Source: Zymobacter palmae
GTDB lineage: Bacteria > Pseudomonadota > Gammaproteobacteria > Pseudomonadales > Halomonadaceae
Assembly: GCF_003610015.1 (NCBI RefSeq)
Contig: NZ_AP018933.1
Span: forward strand, 1,550,001 to 1,614,000
Direction of reading: 5' to 3'
DNA: 64,000 nucleotides
The notes beneath the pieces were generated by a model that was given only the letters and a program-made list of their open reading frames with translations, had not been told where the DNA came from and searched no databases. Shown piece after piece: positions 55,587 to 64,000 of the stretch. Position 1 is the stretch's first letter, and every line of letters begins with the position of its first letter. Position numbers and translations under genes: made by a program.

Positions 55587-56414
55587 CTATTGAGCCTCTG
55601 GCAGATCGCCGGTCTGTGCCGCCTCCACCCCATAGCGCTGCAACAGCCGCTGGTATTCCCCACTGTTTTTCAACTGGATCAACGCACGCTCAATGGCGCT
55701 TTTCAATGCAGGCCGCTCTTTGCTGACGGCGATACCCAACACTTCGGTATAGAGCAGTCTGTCAGAGCTGATGACCACGGCCCCTTTGAGCTGCTCAACC
55801 ACCCGTTCAGCCATCACACTGTCAATCAGCTGTACATCAACGTTGCGCGAGGTCAGCGCATGCGTGGCATGAGGATTGGTATCGAAGGTGCGGATCTGGA
55901 TCGCTTTCTGCCCCTGCTGCACGCACTGATCGGACAATGCTTCAAGCTGAGGAATCCAAGCGGCCGACTCCAGCACGGCCACGCTATGACCGCACAGCGC
56001 ATCGGCCTTTGTCGGCGGTGTTGCCATATCATGCCGCACCAGCAACGCTTCACCCGATTTCAGATAGGGAATGAAGTCCACCGTCTGCAAACGCTCAGGC
56101 GTAATGGTGATCACTGATGCCGCCACATCAAAACGCTGGCGACGCACCCCTGGCAGCAGGCTAACGAAACGCGTGTCATGAAAATCCGCTTCTAGATTCA
56201 GCTCGCGGGCAATCAATGTCATCAGTTCCGGGTCGATACCTTGAGGCTGGTGGTGTTGGTCCACCCAATCATACGGCGGATAGGTCAGATCTGAACCAAT
56301 CGTGAGCTTTCCCGGTGTCGTTAGCGGCAGTTCGGCCTGCGCCACAGCGGGCAGGCCCAGTAGTGCCACACTCAACGTACGGCACAGCACGGCGCGTAGG
56401 CCATTTAAGGTCAT
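55587..56414 (-). CDS. Periplasmic amino-acid-binding protein (SBP family 3), orphan
   Basis: A 275-residue protein with a signal peptide (ending near AVAQA). It has the family-3 solute-binding pattern: LTIGSDLTYPPYDWVDQ, GIDPELMTLIARELN, FDVAASVITITPERLQTVDFIPYL. Substrates of this family are polar or basic amino acids, but the sequence does not settle which. No ABC permease or ATPase gene is nearby, so it either serves a transporter encoded elsewhere or acts as a sensor. The start at 56414 has GGAGG upstream. Confidence 0.85.
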   Translation of the reverse strand: MTLNGLRAVLCRTLSVALLGLPAVAQAELPLTTPGKLTIGSDLTYPPYDWVDQHHQPQGIDPELMTLIARELNLEADFHDTRFVSLLPGVRRQRFDVAASVITITPERLQTVDFIPYLKSGEALLVRHDMATPPTKADALCGHSVAVLESAAWIPQLEALSDQCVQQGQKAIQIRTFDTNPHATHALTSRNVDVQLIDSVMAERVVEQLKGAVVISSDRLLYTEVLGIAVSKERPALKSAIERALIQLKNSGEYQRLLQRYGVEAAQTGDLPEAQ

Positions 56415-56648
56415 AGCATCCTCCTTGAGCGGTAATGACCGTTTGGCTATCAAGCATAGCGCTGGCACAGCGTCTTACCTGCTTTTTTCGACCGTGCACA
56501 GCCCTTTGAGGCCTTCGACATCTTCCTACTGGACTTCTATGGTAAAAGCAATGGCAGCGCACTCATGATATGACCGTCATACGCCCTATCGACACACAAT
56601 GCACCCCGCATCTCGCTTTGAAATGCTCAACTAAAGGAGTGTTAGAGA

Positions 56649-57761
56649 ATGGCAACGCGCAGAACGATACGCTTCGCCGCCGTCGGCGGCGGGCAGATCA
56701 CTCAGACCGCCTTCATTCCAGCGCTGGCGCAGCTTGACGATGCCGAGCTGGTCGCACTGGTGACGGGGGATCCACGTAAGGCTGAGGCGCTGGGGCACCG
56801 CTACAACATTCGCTGCTACGGCTATGACGACTATGATGCGCTACTCGCATCCGACACCATTGATGCAGTGTACATCGCGACCCCAAACTTCCTTCATCGC
56901 CAGTATGCCGTACCCGCCCTTGAACGAGGCATTCATGTGCTGCTGGAAAAGCCGATGGCGACCAGTGTCAACGACTGTCTGGCCATTATGCAGGCCCAGC
57001 AGGACAGCGGCGCGCAACTAATGGTGGCCTATCGCCTTCATCAGGAACCTGCCACCGTCGAGATGATCGAGCGCGTTCGCCGCGGCGAGTTGGGGCGCCC
57101 CGTCATGTATACAGCAGCGTTTGGGCAGGATGTTGATGAAGACACCCACCGTGCCAAGCACGGCTACTGGTCAGGGCCGGTACCCGATCTGGGCATCTAT
57201 CCGCTCAACGAGGTGCGCCACCTGTTCGATGAAGAGCCAACCAAGGTCACGGCACAAGGCGTGCGAACACCGGGCCGCCACTTCAGTTTCGATGATACCG
57301 TCACGGTGACACTGACGTTTCCCAGCCAGCGCATCGCAACCTTCAGTACGACCTTTGCCGGCGCATCGGTCGATACCTTCACACTGGTGGGCACAGAAGG
57401 CACAATCAGTGCCTCCCCCTGCTTTACCTTTGGCCCCGACGCCATACTGGCCTATCGCCTGACACGCCACGGTCAGAGCTTTGACTACGCTCACGGCCCG
57501 CACGACCAGTTCGGTGGCGAGCTCCGTTACTTTGTCGACTGCCTGCAGCAGGACGTCGTGCCAGAGCCAGACGGAGAGGAAGGTCTGTTCGATGTTGTCA
57601 TACTAGAGGCTATCGAACGCGCTTTGCAGACAGGCCTGCCGCAATCACTACCAACACGCCAACGCCGACAGCGCATCCTGTCTACTCAAGCCCGCGCACT
57701 GCCGCCCGTACAGCCACCGAAAGCACTATACGTCGTCACTCAGGAAAACGAGGGTGTCTAG
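56649..57761 (+). CDS. Gfo/Idh/MocA-family oxidoreductase
   Basis: A 370-residue NAD(P)-dependent oxidoreductase. The N-terminal Rossmann fold starts FAAVGGGQITQTAFIPAL and includes the catalytic-region Lys in LLEKPMA (near residue 103). The C-terminal domain contains DLGIYPLNEVRHLF, similar to glucose-fructose oxidoreductase and related sugar dehydrogenases. There is no signal peptide. The substrate is probably a sugar or cyclitol, unspecified. Its 3' end overlaps the convergent TatD-like gene by 26 bp. An AAAGGAG ribosome-binding site precedes the ATG. Confidence 0.88.
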   Translation: MATRRTIRFAAVGGGQITQTAFIPALAQLDDAELVALVTGDPRKAEALGHRYNIRCYGYDDYDALLASDTIDAVYIATPNFLHRQYAVPALERGIHVLLEKPMATSVNDCLAIMQAQQDSGAQLMVAYRLHQEPATVEMIERVRRGELGRPVMYTAAFGQDVDEDTHRAKHGYWSGPVPDLGIYPLNEVRHLFDEEPTKVTAQGVRTPGRHFSFDDTVTVTLTFPSQRIATFSTTFAGASVDTFTLVGTEGTISASPCFTFGPDAILAYRLTRHGQSFDYAHGPHDQFGGELRYFVDCLQQDVVPEPDGEEGLFDVVILEAIERALQTGLPQSLPTRQRRQRILSTQARALPPVQPPKALYVVTQENEGV

Positions 57762-58548
57762 CCTCATTACCAGCCTGTAGCGCAGCGACCTGTTCTGCCA
57801 ACCGCGCGACCATGCACGGTTCGTTACGATCCCGCCCGTTGTGGCTGCGCAACCACTGAGGCCGCTGCGTTTCAGGCCACCACAGCGGCATATCTGGGGC
57901 ATCGCTTTCCAATGCGATAGCCTCTGCTGGCAGTGCCGCTACCACGCGACGCAGCCGTTCATTGCGCGGCCATGTAATGGCTCCGCCAATACCCACTCTG
58001 AACCCGAGTGCCACGAAGCGCTGTGCCTGCTGCACGCTACCGATAAAACCGTGCACAATACCTCCGGCGGGTAGCTGCAGTTCGCGCAGGCGCTTTGCCA
58101 CCTCATCGTACAGTCGCACGCAATGAATCACGACCGGCAGCCGATAGGCCTTCGCCAGCTGAAGCTGCGCCTCGAATAACGCCCATTGCTGTTTGAGTGT
58201 CTCAGGAAAGCGCTTGTCGACACCGCACTCCCCTATGCCTACCAGCGCTTGATCTCGCGGGAACTCCGCCAGTAAATCAGCCAAAGCGTCAATATCGTGA
58301 CCGGCACCCTCTAAGCGGTGTTGATCCATGAAGTAAGGATGCAGCCCTAGCTGATAATCGAAACCGTAGCGATGTGCCGTCTCAATCACCCGCGGCCAGT
58401 GCTCCCGCACCGTCGCCGCCAGCGTACAGCGCGTCACGCCTAACGCTCGTGCTCGCGCTACGACGTCATCCCGATCATCGTCGAACGCCACCGCATCTAG
58501 ATGACAGTGATGATCGTGATATGCCGTCATATGACTCTGGTCATCCAT
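57736..58548 (-). CDS. TatD-family metal-dependent hydrolase
   Basis: A 270-residue TIM-barrel hydrolase. Metal-binding residues are seen in HDHHCHLD, the Glu in VGIGECGVDKRF, His in VVIHCVRLYDE and GIVHGFIGS, and Asp in LESDAPDMPL. TatD-family members are 3'-5' exonucleases acting on DNA or RNA, or D-aminoacyl-tRNA-related enzymes; the exact paralogue is not clear, and YjjV-like is the nearest impression. The start at 58548 has GAGGA upstream; others are possible. Confidence 0.87.
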   Translation of the reverse strand: MDDQSHMTAYHDHHCHLDAVAFDDDRDDVVARARALGVTRCTLAATVREHWPRVIETAHRYGFDYQLGLHPYFMDQHRLEGAGHDIDALADLLAEFPRDQALVGIGECGVDKRFPETLKQQWALFEAQLQLAKAYRLPVVIHCVRLYDEVAKRLRELQLPAGGIVHGFIGSVQQAQRFVALGFRVGIGGAITWPRNERLRRVVAALPAEAIALESDAPDMPLWWPETQRPQWLRSHNGRDRNEPCMVARLAEQVAALQAGNEARHPRFPE

Positions 58549-58614
58549 AATATCCTCATCATTGCCGAGTCCCGGCCTCACCATATCTTCTGGAATATCG
58601 CCTTTATTCAGACA

Positions 58615-58647
58615 TGAAAAAGCCCGCATGAGTAGCGGGCTTTTTCA
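58615..58647. terminator. Terminator downstream of mscL
   Basis: AAAAAGCCCGC pairs with GCGGGCTTTTT around a seven-base loop. It lies 28 bases after the end of mscL on the minus strand. Confidence 0.9.
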
Positions 58648-58674
58648 TTATGACAAGAGATAGACGTATTGTTA

Positions 58675-59178
58675 TTAGCCTTGGGTGGCTTCACTATCGG
58701 CCATCGTACCGGCAGTGCTACCCAGCTCAGACGTGCATGACGGGCAGCGAGTGGCTTTGAGCGGGATGGTCGACGCACAGAACGGGCATTCTTTGGTGGT
58801 CGGCGCTTTGACTTCGGTTTCTTCCTTGCGCTGCAGCTTGCCGATCATGCGAACCAGCATAAAGCAGACGAATGCCACAATGATGAAGGAGATCGCCGCA
58901 TTCAGGAAGTTACCGTAGTTGATGGTGACTGCCCCAGCCTTCTGAGCGATATCCAGTGACGGGTAAGGCCCCGCAATAGCACCCTCACGAAGCACGACGA
59001 ACATATTGTCGAAATTCAGACCACCGGTAAACAGACCGATGATGGGCGTCAGAATGTCCTTCACCAAGCTGTTGACGATGCTGGTGAACGCAGCACCGAT
59101 GATGATACCGATTGCCATATCGACAACGTTGCCCTTGACGGCAAACTTGCGAAAATCCTTCAGAAATTGACTGGCCAT
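58675..59178 (-). CDS. mscL: Large-conductance mechanosensitive channel with C-terminal zinc ribbon
   Basis: A 167-residue MscL. The channel part (residues 1-118) has FLKDFRKFAVKGNVVDMAIGIIIGAAFTSIVNSLVKDI as TM1 and AAISFIIVAFVCFMLVRMIGK as TM2. A C-terminal tail carries a Cys4 zinc ribbon (Cys131, 134, 145, 148: ECPFCAST and RCPSCTSE), which E. coli MscL (136 residues) lacks. It releases solutes on osmotic down-shock. The start at 59178 has AAGGAG upstream; the longer frame is rejected. Confidence 0.94.
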   Translation of the reverse strand: MASQFLKDFRKFAVKGNVVDMAIGIIIGAAFTSIVNSLVKDILTPIIGLFTGGLNFDNMFVVLREGAIAGPYPSLDIAQKAGAVTINYGNFLNAAISFIIVAFVCFMLVRMIGKLQRKEETEVKAPTTKECPFCASTIPLKATRCPSCTSELGSTAGTMADSEATQG

Positions 59179-59467
59179 AGCAGCTCCTTGCACTCCCTCT
59201 TCAATCCATTGGACGGCCTGTTTACAGGCACAATAGAGCAGGCGCATGCCGCCCCTGCTTTCCTCTCATACCATAGCATAGTCTTGCGACATCACCGTTT
59301 TCTAAGTGCCTCATAACACGGCAGCCCACGATTTATCCGGTAACAGCCATCATGGCATCAATACAAAAACACCACCAATTATGACATTTGTTTGCATATT
59401 AACATTGTGTTAACATCGTGCTTGACTAAAACACTTACCTTTTAATTCTCAAGCGACTCCGATCAGC

Positions 59468-59833
59468 ATGAAAAAACTTCTAATTACAGCCGCTGCATCC
59501 CTTCTGCTACTGAACGGTTGTGCCACAGTATTTGGCCCCTCTCAAGATACTATTACGGTCAGTACTCAAGATAATGACACCAAGGTATTTGTCGACGGGC
59601 TGTATATGGGGAATGGAACGGTGACTTACCCAGTCCCTCGCGGTAAAAGCGTTACCCTTTCTGCCGAAAAGAAAGGCTGTTCGCCACGCGTACTGCAAAC
59701 GGGGAAATCAGTGGTTGGCCTTACATTTATCAATATTCTGTTCTGGCCAGGATTCATTGTGGACGCTGCAACAGGATCCATAATGAAGGCAGATCCGGTC
59801 TTTTATAATCTTCGTCTCAACTGTGATTCGTGA
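59468..59833 (+). CDS. Small outer-membrane-type lipoprotein
   Basis: A 121-residue lipoprotein. The signal peptide MKKLLITAAASLLLLNGC ends in a lipobox (LNGC). The mature part begins with a PEGA-like beta segment (VFVDGLYMGNGTVTYPVPRGKSV), followed by a hydrophobic helix (VVGLTFINILFWPGFIVDAATG). This arrangement is common among small lipoproteins of unknown function. A MITE-like element starts 18 bp after its stop. Confidence 0.75.
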   Translation: MKKLLITAAASLLLLNGCATVFGPSQDTITVSTQDNDTKVFVDGLYMGNGTVTYPVPRGKSVTLSAEKKGCSPRVLQTGKSVVGLTFINILFWPGFIVDAATGSIMKADPVFYNLRLNCDS

Positions 59834-59850
59834 TTAATAAAAGCGTTGTT

Positions 59851-59974
59851 TAGAGACTGTTTCATAACCCGAGCGATTGCCTTTGTCCCTGCTAGAACGG
59901 GCGGATTCTGCCGCACTGCTTTAATTTAAAGCCCATTAATGACAAAAGTATTGAGGTTATGAAACACGCTCTTA
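59851..59974 (-). repeat. MITE-like interspersed element, copy 4 (inverted orientation)
   Basis: The left end reads GAGACTGTTTCATAACC and the right end GGTTATGAAACACGCTCT. In reverse complement it aligns with the other copies at both ends, but the interior has diverged more (the AAAGCCGTCT stretch is replaced). Good terminal repeats with a weak interior support an element defined by its ends. Confidence 0.72.
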
Positions 59975-60086
59975 ATAGACGATAAAAGAACGGCCGCGAT
60001 ACTCCTTACGTGGCCGCTCTTTTTTATAGCCCCGCCAGCACAACTCATCAATGCTATATTCAACACACGCCGTTTGCTGAAAAGCG

Positions 60087-60698
60087 TTAATCGCTAGAAG
60101 CACAACCGTCAGCATGACGCCAACGATATAGTGGCCAGGCCACCATTTCACGTACCGTCGAGTAAATATCCCGTCTTTCAAAAAAATATGCATGCGCGTG
60201 ATGAACGTCATCAATCCCTGCTTGCTGTAAAGCATCACGGCTGCGTGCAATATGAAAATGCTGACTGACCACCAGCGCGCTGCGATAGCCATGTTGACGC
60301 ATCAAGGCAGCACTATGACAGGCCGTGTCATGAGTGGTGTTGCCAGTAGCGTCGAGCAAAATGGCAGATGCTGGAACGTGCCAGCGCTGCTGTAGGTAGC
60401 GCGCCATGATAGCGGCTTCGTCCCACCCTTCCGGCTCGACCCCACCGCTTACGATCACGGCAGGAAACACTCCCGCTTGCCACAGTTCGCCAGTCCTATC
60501 AAGACGTGCCTGCAAGCGCGGCGATGGCTCACCTCCAGCAGTAATGCTAGACCCCAGCACGATCCCCACATCGCTGGGCGCAATATCGTCTCGCACTCCC
60601 ACCCACAGCAGGACAATTAGCTCCACCACTAACACCAATGCCACACAGGCAACCACCGCCATCACAGTTCGTCCAATTACACCCTTATCTAGCGTCAT
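60087..60698 (-). CDS. SanA/YdcF-family (DUF218) membrane protein
   Basis: A 203-residue protein with one N-terminal transmembrane helix (TVMAVVACVALVLVVELIVLLWV) and a DUF218 domain. Family landmarks are DVGIVLGSSITAGGEPSPRLQARL, VIVSGGVEPEGWDEA and LVVSQHFHIARSRDAL. SanA-type proteins affect envelope barrier function and vancomycin sensitivity; their chemistry is unsettled. The Met at 60698 is chosen; an earlier Met 57 bases upstream is possible. Confidence 0.82.
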   Translation of the reverse strand: MTLDKGVIGRTVMAVVACVALVLVVELIVLLWVGVRDDIAPSDVGIVLGSSITAGGEPSPRLQARLDRTGELWQAGVFPAVIVSGGVEPEGWDEAAIMARYLQQRWHVPASAILLDATGNTTHDTACHSAALMRQHGYRSALVVSQHFHIARSRDALQQAGIDDVHHAHAYFFERRDIYSTVREMVAWPLYRWRHADGCASSD

Positions 60699-60868
60699 CT
60701 CCGCCCCCACACAGCGCTTAAACCAACATTTCAGCGGCATAGCATATCGAATCAATGTCCTAGCGCATTATGGCAGGTTTTATTCCCTTGAGTCATGGCA
60801 CTGACTGTCAGCCCATGCAGGCATTTCTCGATGACAGATTGAAGCCAAATACACCAATGTATATCATA

Positions 60869-60882
60869 TTAACCTTGGTTAA
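60869..60882. promoter_or_regulatory. Inverted repeat upstream of nrdB
   Basis: TTAACC and GGTTAA separated by two bases, 22 bp before the nrdB start codon in AT-rich DNA. It could be an operator; it does not match the NrdR box. Confidence 0.3.
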
Positions 60883-60904
60883 CTTTATAAACAAAGGTGT
60901 GATA

Positions 60905-61951
60905 ATGTCAGGCATATCGGGTCATCAGCGCCAGATTAAAATCCTTCAACCGTCTCTGAGTACCTCAACGTCACGGTTATTGAACGGTCAGCGGCATCGC
61001 GTTCCGCTCGATGAAAAACCGTTCCCTTCCTTCCTCAGGACATTCCAAGAACTGTCGACTAACTACTGGATTCCCGATGAAGTAGACATGAAGGATGACG
61101 CCAAGGAATATCACGATCTTCCCGCGAAGGAGCGCTATGCGTTCGATGCCATCATCGGCCTGCTAGCGACGCTGGATTCACCACAGACACGCCTGATCTA
61201 CAACATTAGTGACTATGTCACGGAGCATGCCGCTCACGTGAATGCGTCGATGATCGCTCAGCAGGAAGCCATTCATAACGAGAGCTATTCCTATGTGCTG
61301 TCGTCGATCACCGGCCTTGCCGATCAGAAACGCGTGTTCGAACTGGCACGCACGCACCCCACCATCGTGGCACGCAATGCGCCCATCATGGCGGCTTACG
61401 ATGAATTTCTGTCTGAGAAGACACCGGATACGCTGGTAAAGGCGCTGCTGCAATCGTCAATACTGGAAGGTATCAACTTCTACTCCGGCTTCGCCTTCTT
61501 TTATAACCTAGTGCGCCAGAACCGCATGACCGGCACAGGCAAGATCATCAGCTTCATCAACCGCGACGAGCTGGCGCACACCAAATTCATCACGGAACTG
61601 GTACGCGCTATTCTGGGCGAACAGCGACATCTTAATACCGACGCACTGGCGGACTATGCGCGCGAGGCCTTCCGTCACGCCGTCGATCTCGAAACGCAGT
61701 GGTCATCGGAAGTGCTGACGGACATTGATGGCATTGACGTACAGGAGATGCTGACCTACGTGAAGTACCGCGCTAACAAGATGGCGGGAATGCTGGGTAT
61801 CGAACCGCTGTACGATGAAGCCACCGACAACGGCATGCCGTGGATTCGGGCCTACGCAGACAACTTCACCGAGATCAAGACCGACTTCTTCGAACAGCGC
61901 AATGCCAGCTACAAGAAAACCAACGGACAGAATGATTTCGACAGCCTATAG
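60905..61951 (+). CDS. nrdB: Ribonucleotide-diphosphate reductase beta subunit, no adjacent alpha subunit
   Basis: A 348-residue class I radical subunit. Metal ligands fit Asp91, Glu121 and His124 (QQEAIHNESYSY), Glu188 (ILEGINFYSGF), Glu222 and His225 (INRDELAHTKF). Tyr128 stands where the radical Tyr is expected, seven residues after Glu121. It supplies the radical for reduction of ribonucleotides to deoxyribonucleotides. The alpha subunit gene (nrdA) is not adjacent; the neighbour upstream is a divergent sanA-like gene. The start at 60905 has AAGGTG upstream; a longer frame adds an unlikely leader. Confidence 0.92.
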   Translation: MSGISGHQRQIKILQPSLSTSTSRLLNGQRHRVPLDEKPFPSFLRTFQELSTNYWIPDEVDMKDDAKEYHDLPAKERYAFDAIIGLLATLDSPQTRLIYNISDYVTEHAAHVNASMIAQQEAIHNESYSYVLSSITGLADQKRVFELARTHPTIVARNAPIMAAYDEFLSEKTPDTLVKALLQSSILEGINFYSGFAFFYNLVRQNRMTGTGKIISFINRDELAHTKFITELVRAILGEQRHLNTDALADYAREAFRHAVDLETQWSSEVLTDIDGIDVQEMLTYVKYRANKMAGMLGIEPLYDEATDNGMPWIRAYADNFTEIKTDFFEQRNASYKKTNGQNDFDSL

Positions 61952-62028
61952 GCGTAATAATCCGGCCGCACGCCATTGCATCGACACTACCGGTAAAGGC
62001 AGCCGTATATTGACCAGTAAAAGATGAA

Positions 62029-62056
62029 AAAGCGGAGGCACAGTGGCCTCCGCTTT
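62029..62056. terminator. Terminator between convergent nrdB and prfC
   Basis: AAAGCGGAGGC pairs perfectly with GCCTCCGCTTT around a six-base loop with A and T on the two sides. Confidence 0.85.
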
Positions 62057-62092
62057 ATTCGTTACGCTGCCTAATGGCAATATAACGGTATA

Positions 62093-63718
62093 TTAATGCT
62101 CGCGCGTGGTGCGGAACGTGATGTCCGGCCAGCGTTCTTCCGTCAGCTGCAGGTTGACACGCGTCGGGGCTAGATAGGTCAGGTGACCACCACCGTCGAT
62201 CGCCAGGTTGGTACTGGTCTTACGCTTCATTTCATCCAGCTTACGTTCATCGCCGTCGAGCCAGCGCGCCGTCGTCACGTTAACGGCCTCGTAGATGCAA
62301 TCGACCTTGTACTCTTCCAGCAGGCGGTGCGCGACTACATCGAACTGCAGCACACCGACCGCCCCGACGATGAGGTCATTGTTGTCGAGCGGCATGAACA
62401 CCTGAGTGGCCCCTTCCTCGGACAGCTGCTGCAACCCTTTCTGCAGCTGCTTGGCCTTCAGCGGATCCTTCAGACGCACGCGGCGGAACAGTTCCGGCGC
62501 AAAGTGCGGAATGCCGGTAAAGCGCATATCTTCACCTGCGGTGAAGGTATCCCCGATCTGGATCGTGCCATGGTTGTGCAGACCGATTACGTCACCAGGC
62601 CACGCCTCTTCGACATGGCTGCGGTCAGCGGCCATAAACGTCATCGCATCAGCGATTTTCACGTCCTTGCCAATACGCACATGGTGCATCTTCATGTTGC
62701 GGTCGTACTTGCCCGAACATACACGCAGGAACGCCACGCGGTCGCGGTGTTTTGGGTCCATGTTCGCCTGAATCTTGAACACGAAACCACTGAAACGTTC
62801 ATCGCCCGCTTCGACGTCACGCGTATCGGTGGTGTAGGTCTGAGGCGGCGGAGCGTACTCGACGAAACCATCCAGCATTTCGCGAACGCCGAAGTTACCC
62901 ATCGCAGTACCGAAGAATACGGGGGTCAGATCCCCTGCACGGTAGGCTTCAAGATCAAACTCATGGGAAGCGCCGCGCACCAGTTCGATCTCATCACGCA
63001 GCTCCTGAGCCATGCTTTCGCCCAGTACCTTGTCCACTTCGGGATTGTCGATACCGTCGATGCGCTGATCTTCCTGAATACGATGCCCCTGACCGGTCTG
63101 ATACAGGTGGATCGTGTCGTTGATCAGGTGATAGACGCCCTTGAACCGTTTCCCCATCCCAATCGGCCAAGTGACCGGCGCACAGGCAATGTTCAATACC
63201 GTCTCGATTTCATCCATAACTTCAATAGGATCGCGGGTTTCACGGTCCATTTTGTTGATGAAGGTCAGGATGGGCGTAGTACGCAGACGACAGACTTCCA
63301 TCAGCTTGATGGTACGTTCCTCGACACCTTTGGCGGCATCGACCACCATCAGCGCGGAGTCAACCGCCGTCAGCGTGCGGTAGGTATCTTCCGAGAAGTC
63401 TTCGTGTCCGGGTGTATCCAGCAGGTTGACGATGCGCCCTTTGTACGGGAACTGCATCACAGACGTGGTCACGGAGATACCACGTTCCTGCTCCATCTTC
63501 ATCCAGTCAGACGTGGCATGGCGCGCTTCGCGCTTGCTTTTCACTGCACCGGCCACCTGAATCGCATTCCCGAACAGCAGTAACTTCTCGGTCAGAGTGG
63601 TTTTACCGGCATCGGGGTGAGAAATGATGGCAAACGTTCTGCGAATGCTTGCCTCTTGGGCACATTCGCTGTCGCCTTGCTTCAAAAATTCGAAATCTGT
63701 ACTCATGCTTGTGCTCAT
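62093..63718 (-). CDS. prfC: Peptide chain release factor 3
   Basis: A 541-residue translational GTPase that removes RF1 and RF2 from the ribosome after termination. The G-domain motifs are [15 protein letters not shown] (G1), [14 protein letters not shown] (G3) and FINKMDRE (G4). Later segments ([23 protein letters not shown] and [14 protein letters not shown]) match RF3. Length is normal (E. coli 529). Two Met codons at the start leave four residues of uncertainty. Confidence 0.97.
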   Translation of the reverse strand: MSTSMSTDFEFLKQGDSECAQEASIRRTFAIISHPDAGKTTLTEKLLLFGNAIQVAGAVKSKREARHATSDWMKMEQERGISVTTSVMQFPYKGRIVNLLDTPGHEDFSEDTYRTLTAVDSALMVVDAAKGVEERTIKLMEVCRLRTTPILTFINKMDRETRDPIEVMDEIETVLNIACAPVTWPIGMGKRFKGVYHLINDTIHLYQTGQGHRIQEDQRIDGIDNPEVDKVLGESMAQELRDEIELVRGASHEFDLEAYRAGDLTPVFFGTAMGNFGVREMLDGFVEYAPPPQTYTTDTRDVEAGDERFSGFVFKIQANMDPKHRDRVAFLRVCSGKYDRNMKMHHVRIGKDVKIADAMTFMAADRSHVEEAWPGDVIGLHNHGTIQIGDTFTAGEDMRFTGIPHFAPELFRRVRLKDPLKAKQLQKGLQQLSEEGATQVFMPLDNNDLIVGAVGVLQFDVVAHRLLEEYKVDCIYEAVNVTTARWLDGDERKLDEMKRKTSTNLAIDGGGHLTYLAPTRVNLQLTEERWPDITFRTTREH

Positions 63719-64000
63719 TATCTGAACTACGCCGGTTCATCCGGCACTGCGTATCGAGAATGCACAGCATTGTACAGGAAGCCAGAAGTGCTCACACAGG
63801 TTAATGTCGCAAAGACGTCTAGCCATACACAGGTTAGCGCCCGCGCGCCCACATCGTCTTATGGTCGTTTTCTTCCATATAGTCAGATCAGATGCTAAGC
63901 AGCGCTTGTCTCCAACGTGACGACTTGTGCCAAACTCCAACATTTAAAGAGGGTAGTGATCCCTTAATTTAAAATAACCAGGCTATAAACATAAAAAAAG
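63719..64000. other. Region upstream of prfC to the window edge
   Basis: About 280 bases with the prfC promoter on the minus strand. Short open frames cross it in both directions but none is supported. The last 60 bases become AT-rich. Confidence 0.45.

Noticed and set aside
59851-59974. Rho-independent terminator of the lipoprotein gene
   Set aside because: The distant arms and the match with three other loci show an interspersed element; no T-run follows the stem.
62183-63583. 466-codon open frame antisense to prfC
   Set aside because: The sense strand is an unmistakable RF3; the antisense product has no protein-like motifs.

Overview
The window looks like chromosomal DNA of a gammaproteobacterium of the Halomonadaceae / Oceanospirillales type. 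The basis is inference from gene order and protein resemblance: dsbD-accB-accC-prmA-dusB-fis-purH, tamAB, aspS-yebC-ruvCAB-ybgC-tol-pal-cpoB, and uvrB, nei and prfC of gammaproteobacterial type. Core genes have a GC content in the mid-50s by eye. Several intergenic and accessory stretches are much richer in A+T. I saw no rRNA, tRNA, prophage, complete insertion sequence or CRISPR array. Species cannot be fixed from the sequence alone; a Zymobacter-like organism is a guess.

Layout. 1-5.2 kb: end of dsbD, acetyl-CoA carboxylase accB-accC, then prmA-dusB-fis. 5.2-9.2 kb: an AT-rich accessory block wedged between fis and purH. It holds a small membrane protein and a tandem duplication of a LuxR-type quorum-sensing regulator, each copy broken by exactly one in-frame stop codon. 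9.2-15.7 kb: purH, a small secreted protein, glutathione reductase, carbonic anhydrase, a coupled pair of unknown genes and msrA. 15.7-23.9 kb: the tamA-tamB outer-membrane assembly pair, galU and ubiG. 24-28 kb: cpoB-pal-tolB-tolA. 28-29.4 kb: non-coding DNA with two large tandem arrays, where tolR and tolQ would be expected. 29.4-35.6 kb: an LprI-like secreted protein, ybgC, ruvB-ruvA-ruvC-yebC-aspS and an FmdB-type zinc ribbon. 35.8-44.1 kb: a hydroxyacid dehydrogenase, mgtE, a BcrC/PAP2 phosphatase, ribokinase plus nucleoside hydrolase, a LysR regulator and cardiolipin synthase. 44.3-51.6 kb: a small secreted protein, nei, uvrB, a cysteine-less HMA-like protein, a Zn/Cd ATPase and its divergent MerR-type regulator. 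51.8-64 kb: ygfZ, an Svx/AvrXca-like secreted metalloprotease, an orphan solute-binding protein, a Gfo/Idh/MocA oxidoreductase, a TatD-like nuclease, mscL with a zinc ribbon, a lipoprotein, a SanA/YdcF protein, an orphan ribonucleotide reductase beta subunit and prfC.

The most unusual features are not genes. Three long perfect tandem arrays with 6-, 9- and 6-bp units lie in intergenic DNA. A family of four ~120-bp elements ending in TGTTTCATAACC-type inverted repeats is scattered through intergenic sites (5.5, 11.7, 44.9 and 59.9 kb) and looks like a MITE family. The Tol-Pal locus has lost its tolQR pair and carries two of the tandem arrays instead.

Functional links: accBC feed fatty-acid synthesis; tamAB, tolAB-pal-cpoB, cls, mscL and the BcrC-like phosphatase all concern the envelope; ruvABC, uvrB and nei repair DNA; gor, msrA and ygfZ handle oxidative stress and Fe-S upkeep; the nucleoside hydrolase and ribokinase form a ribose salvage pair; zntA with its regulator forms a metal-export module.
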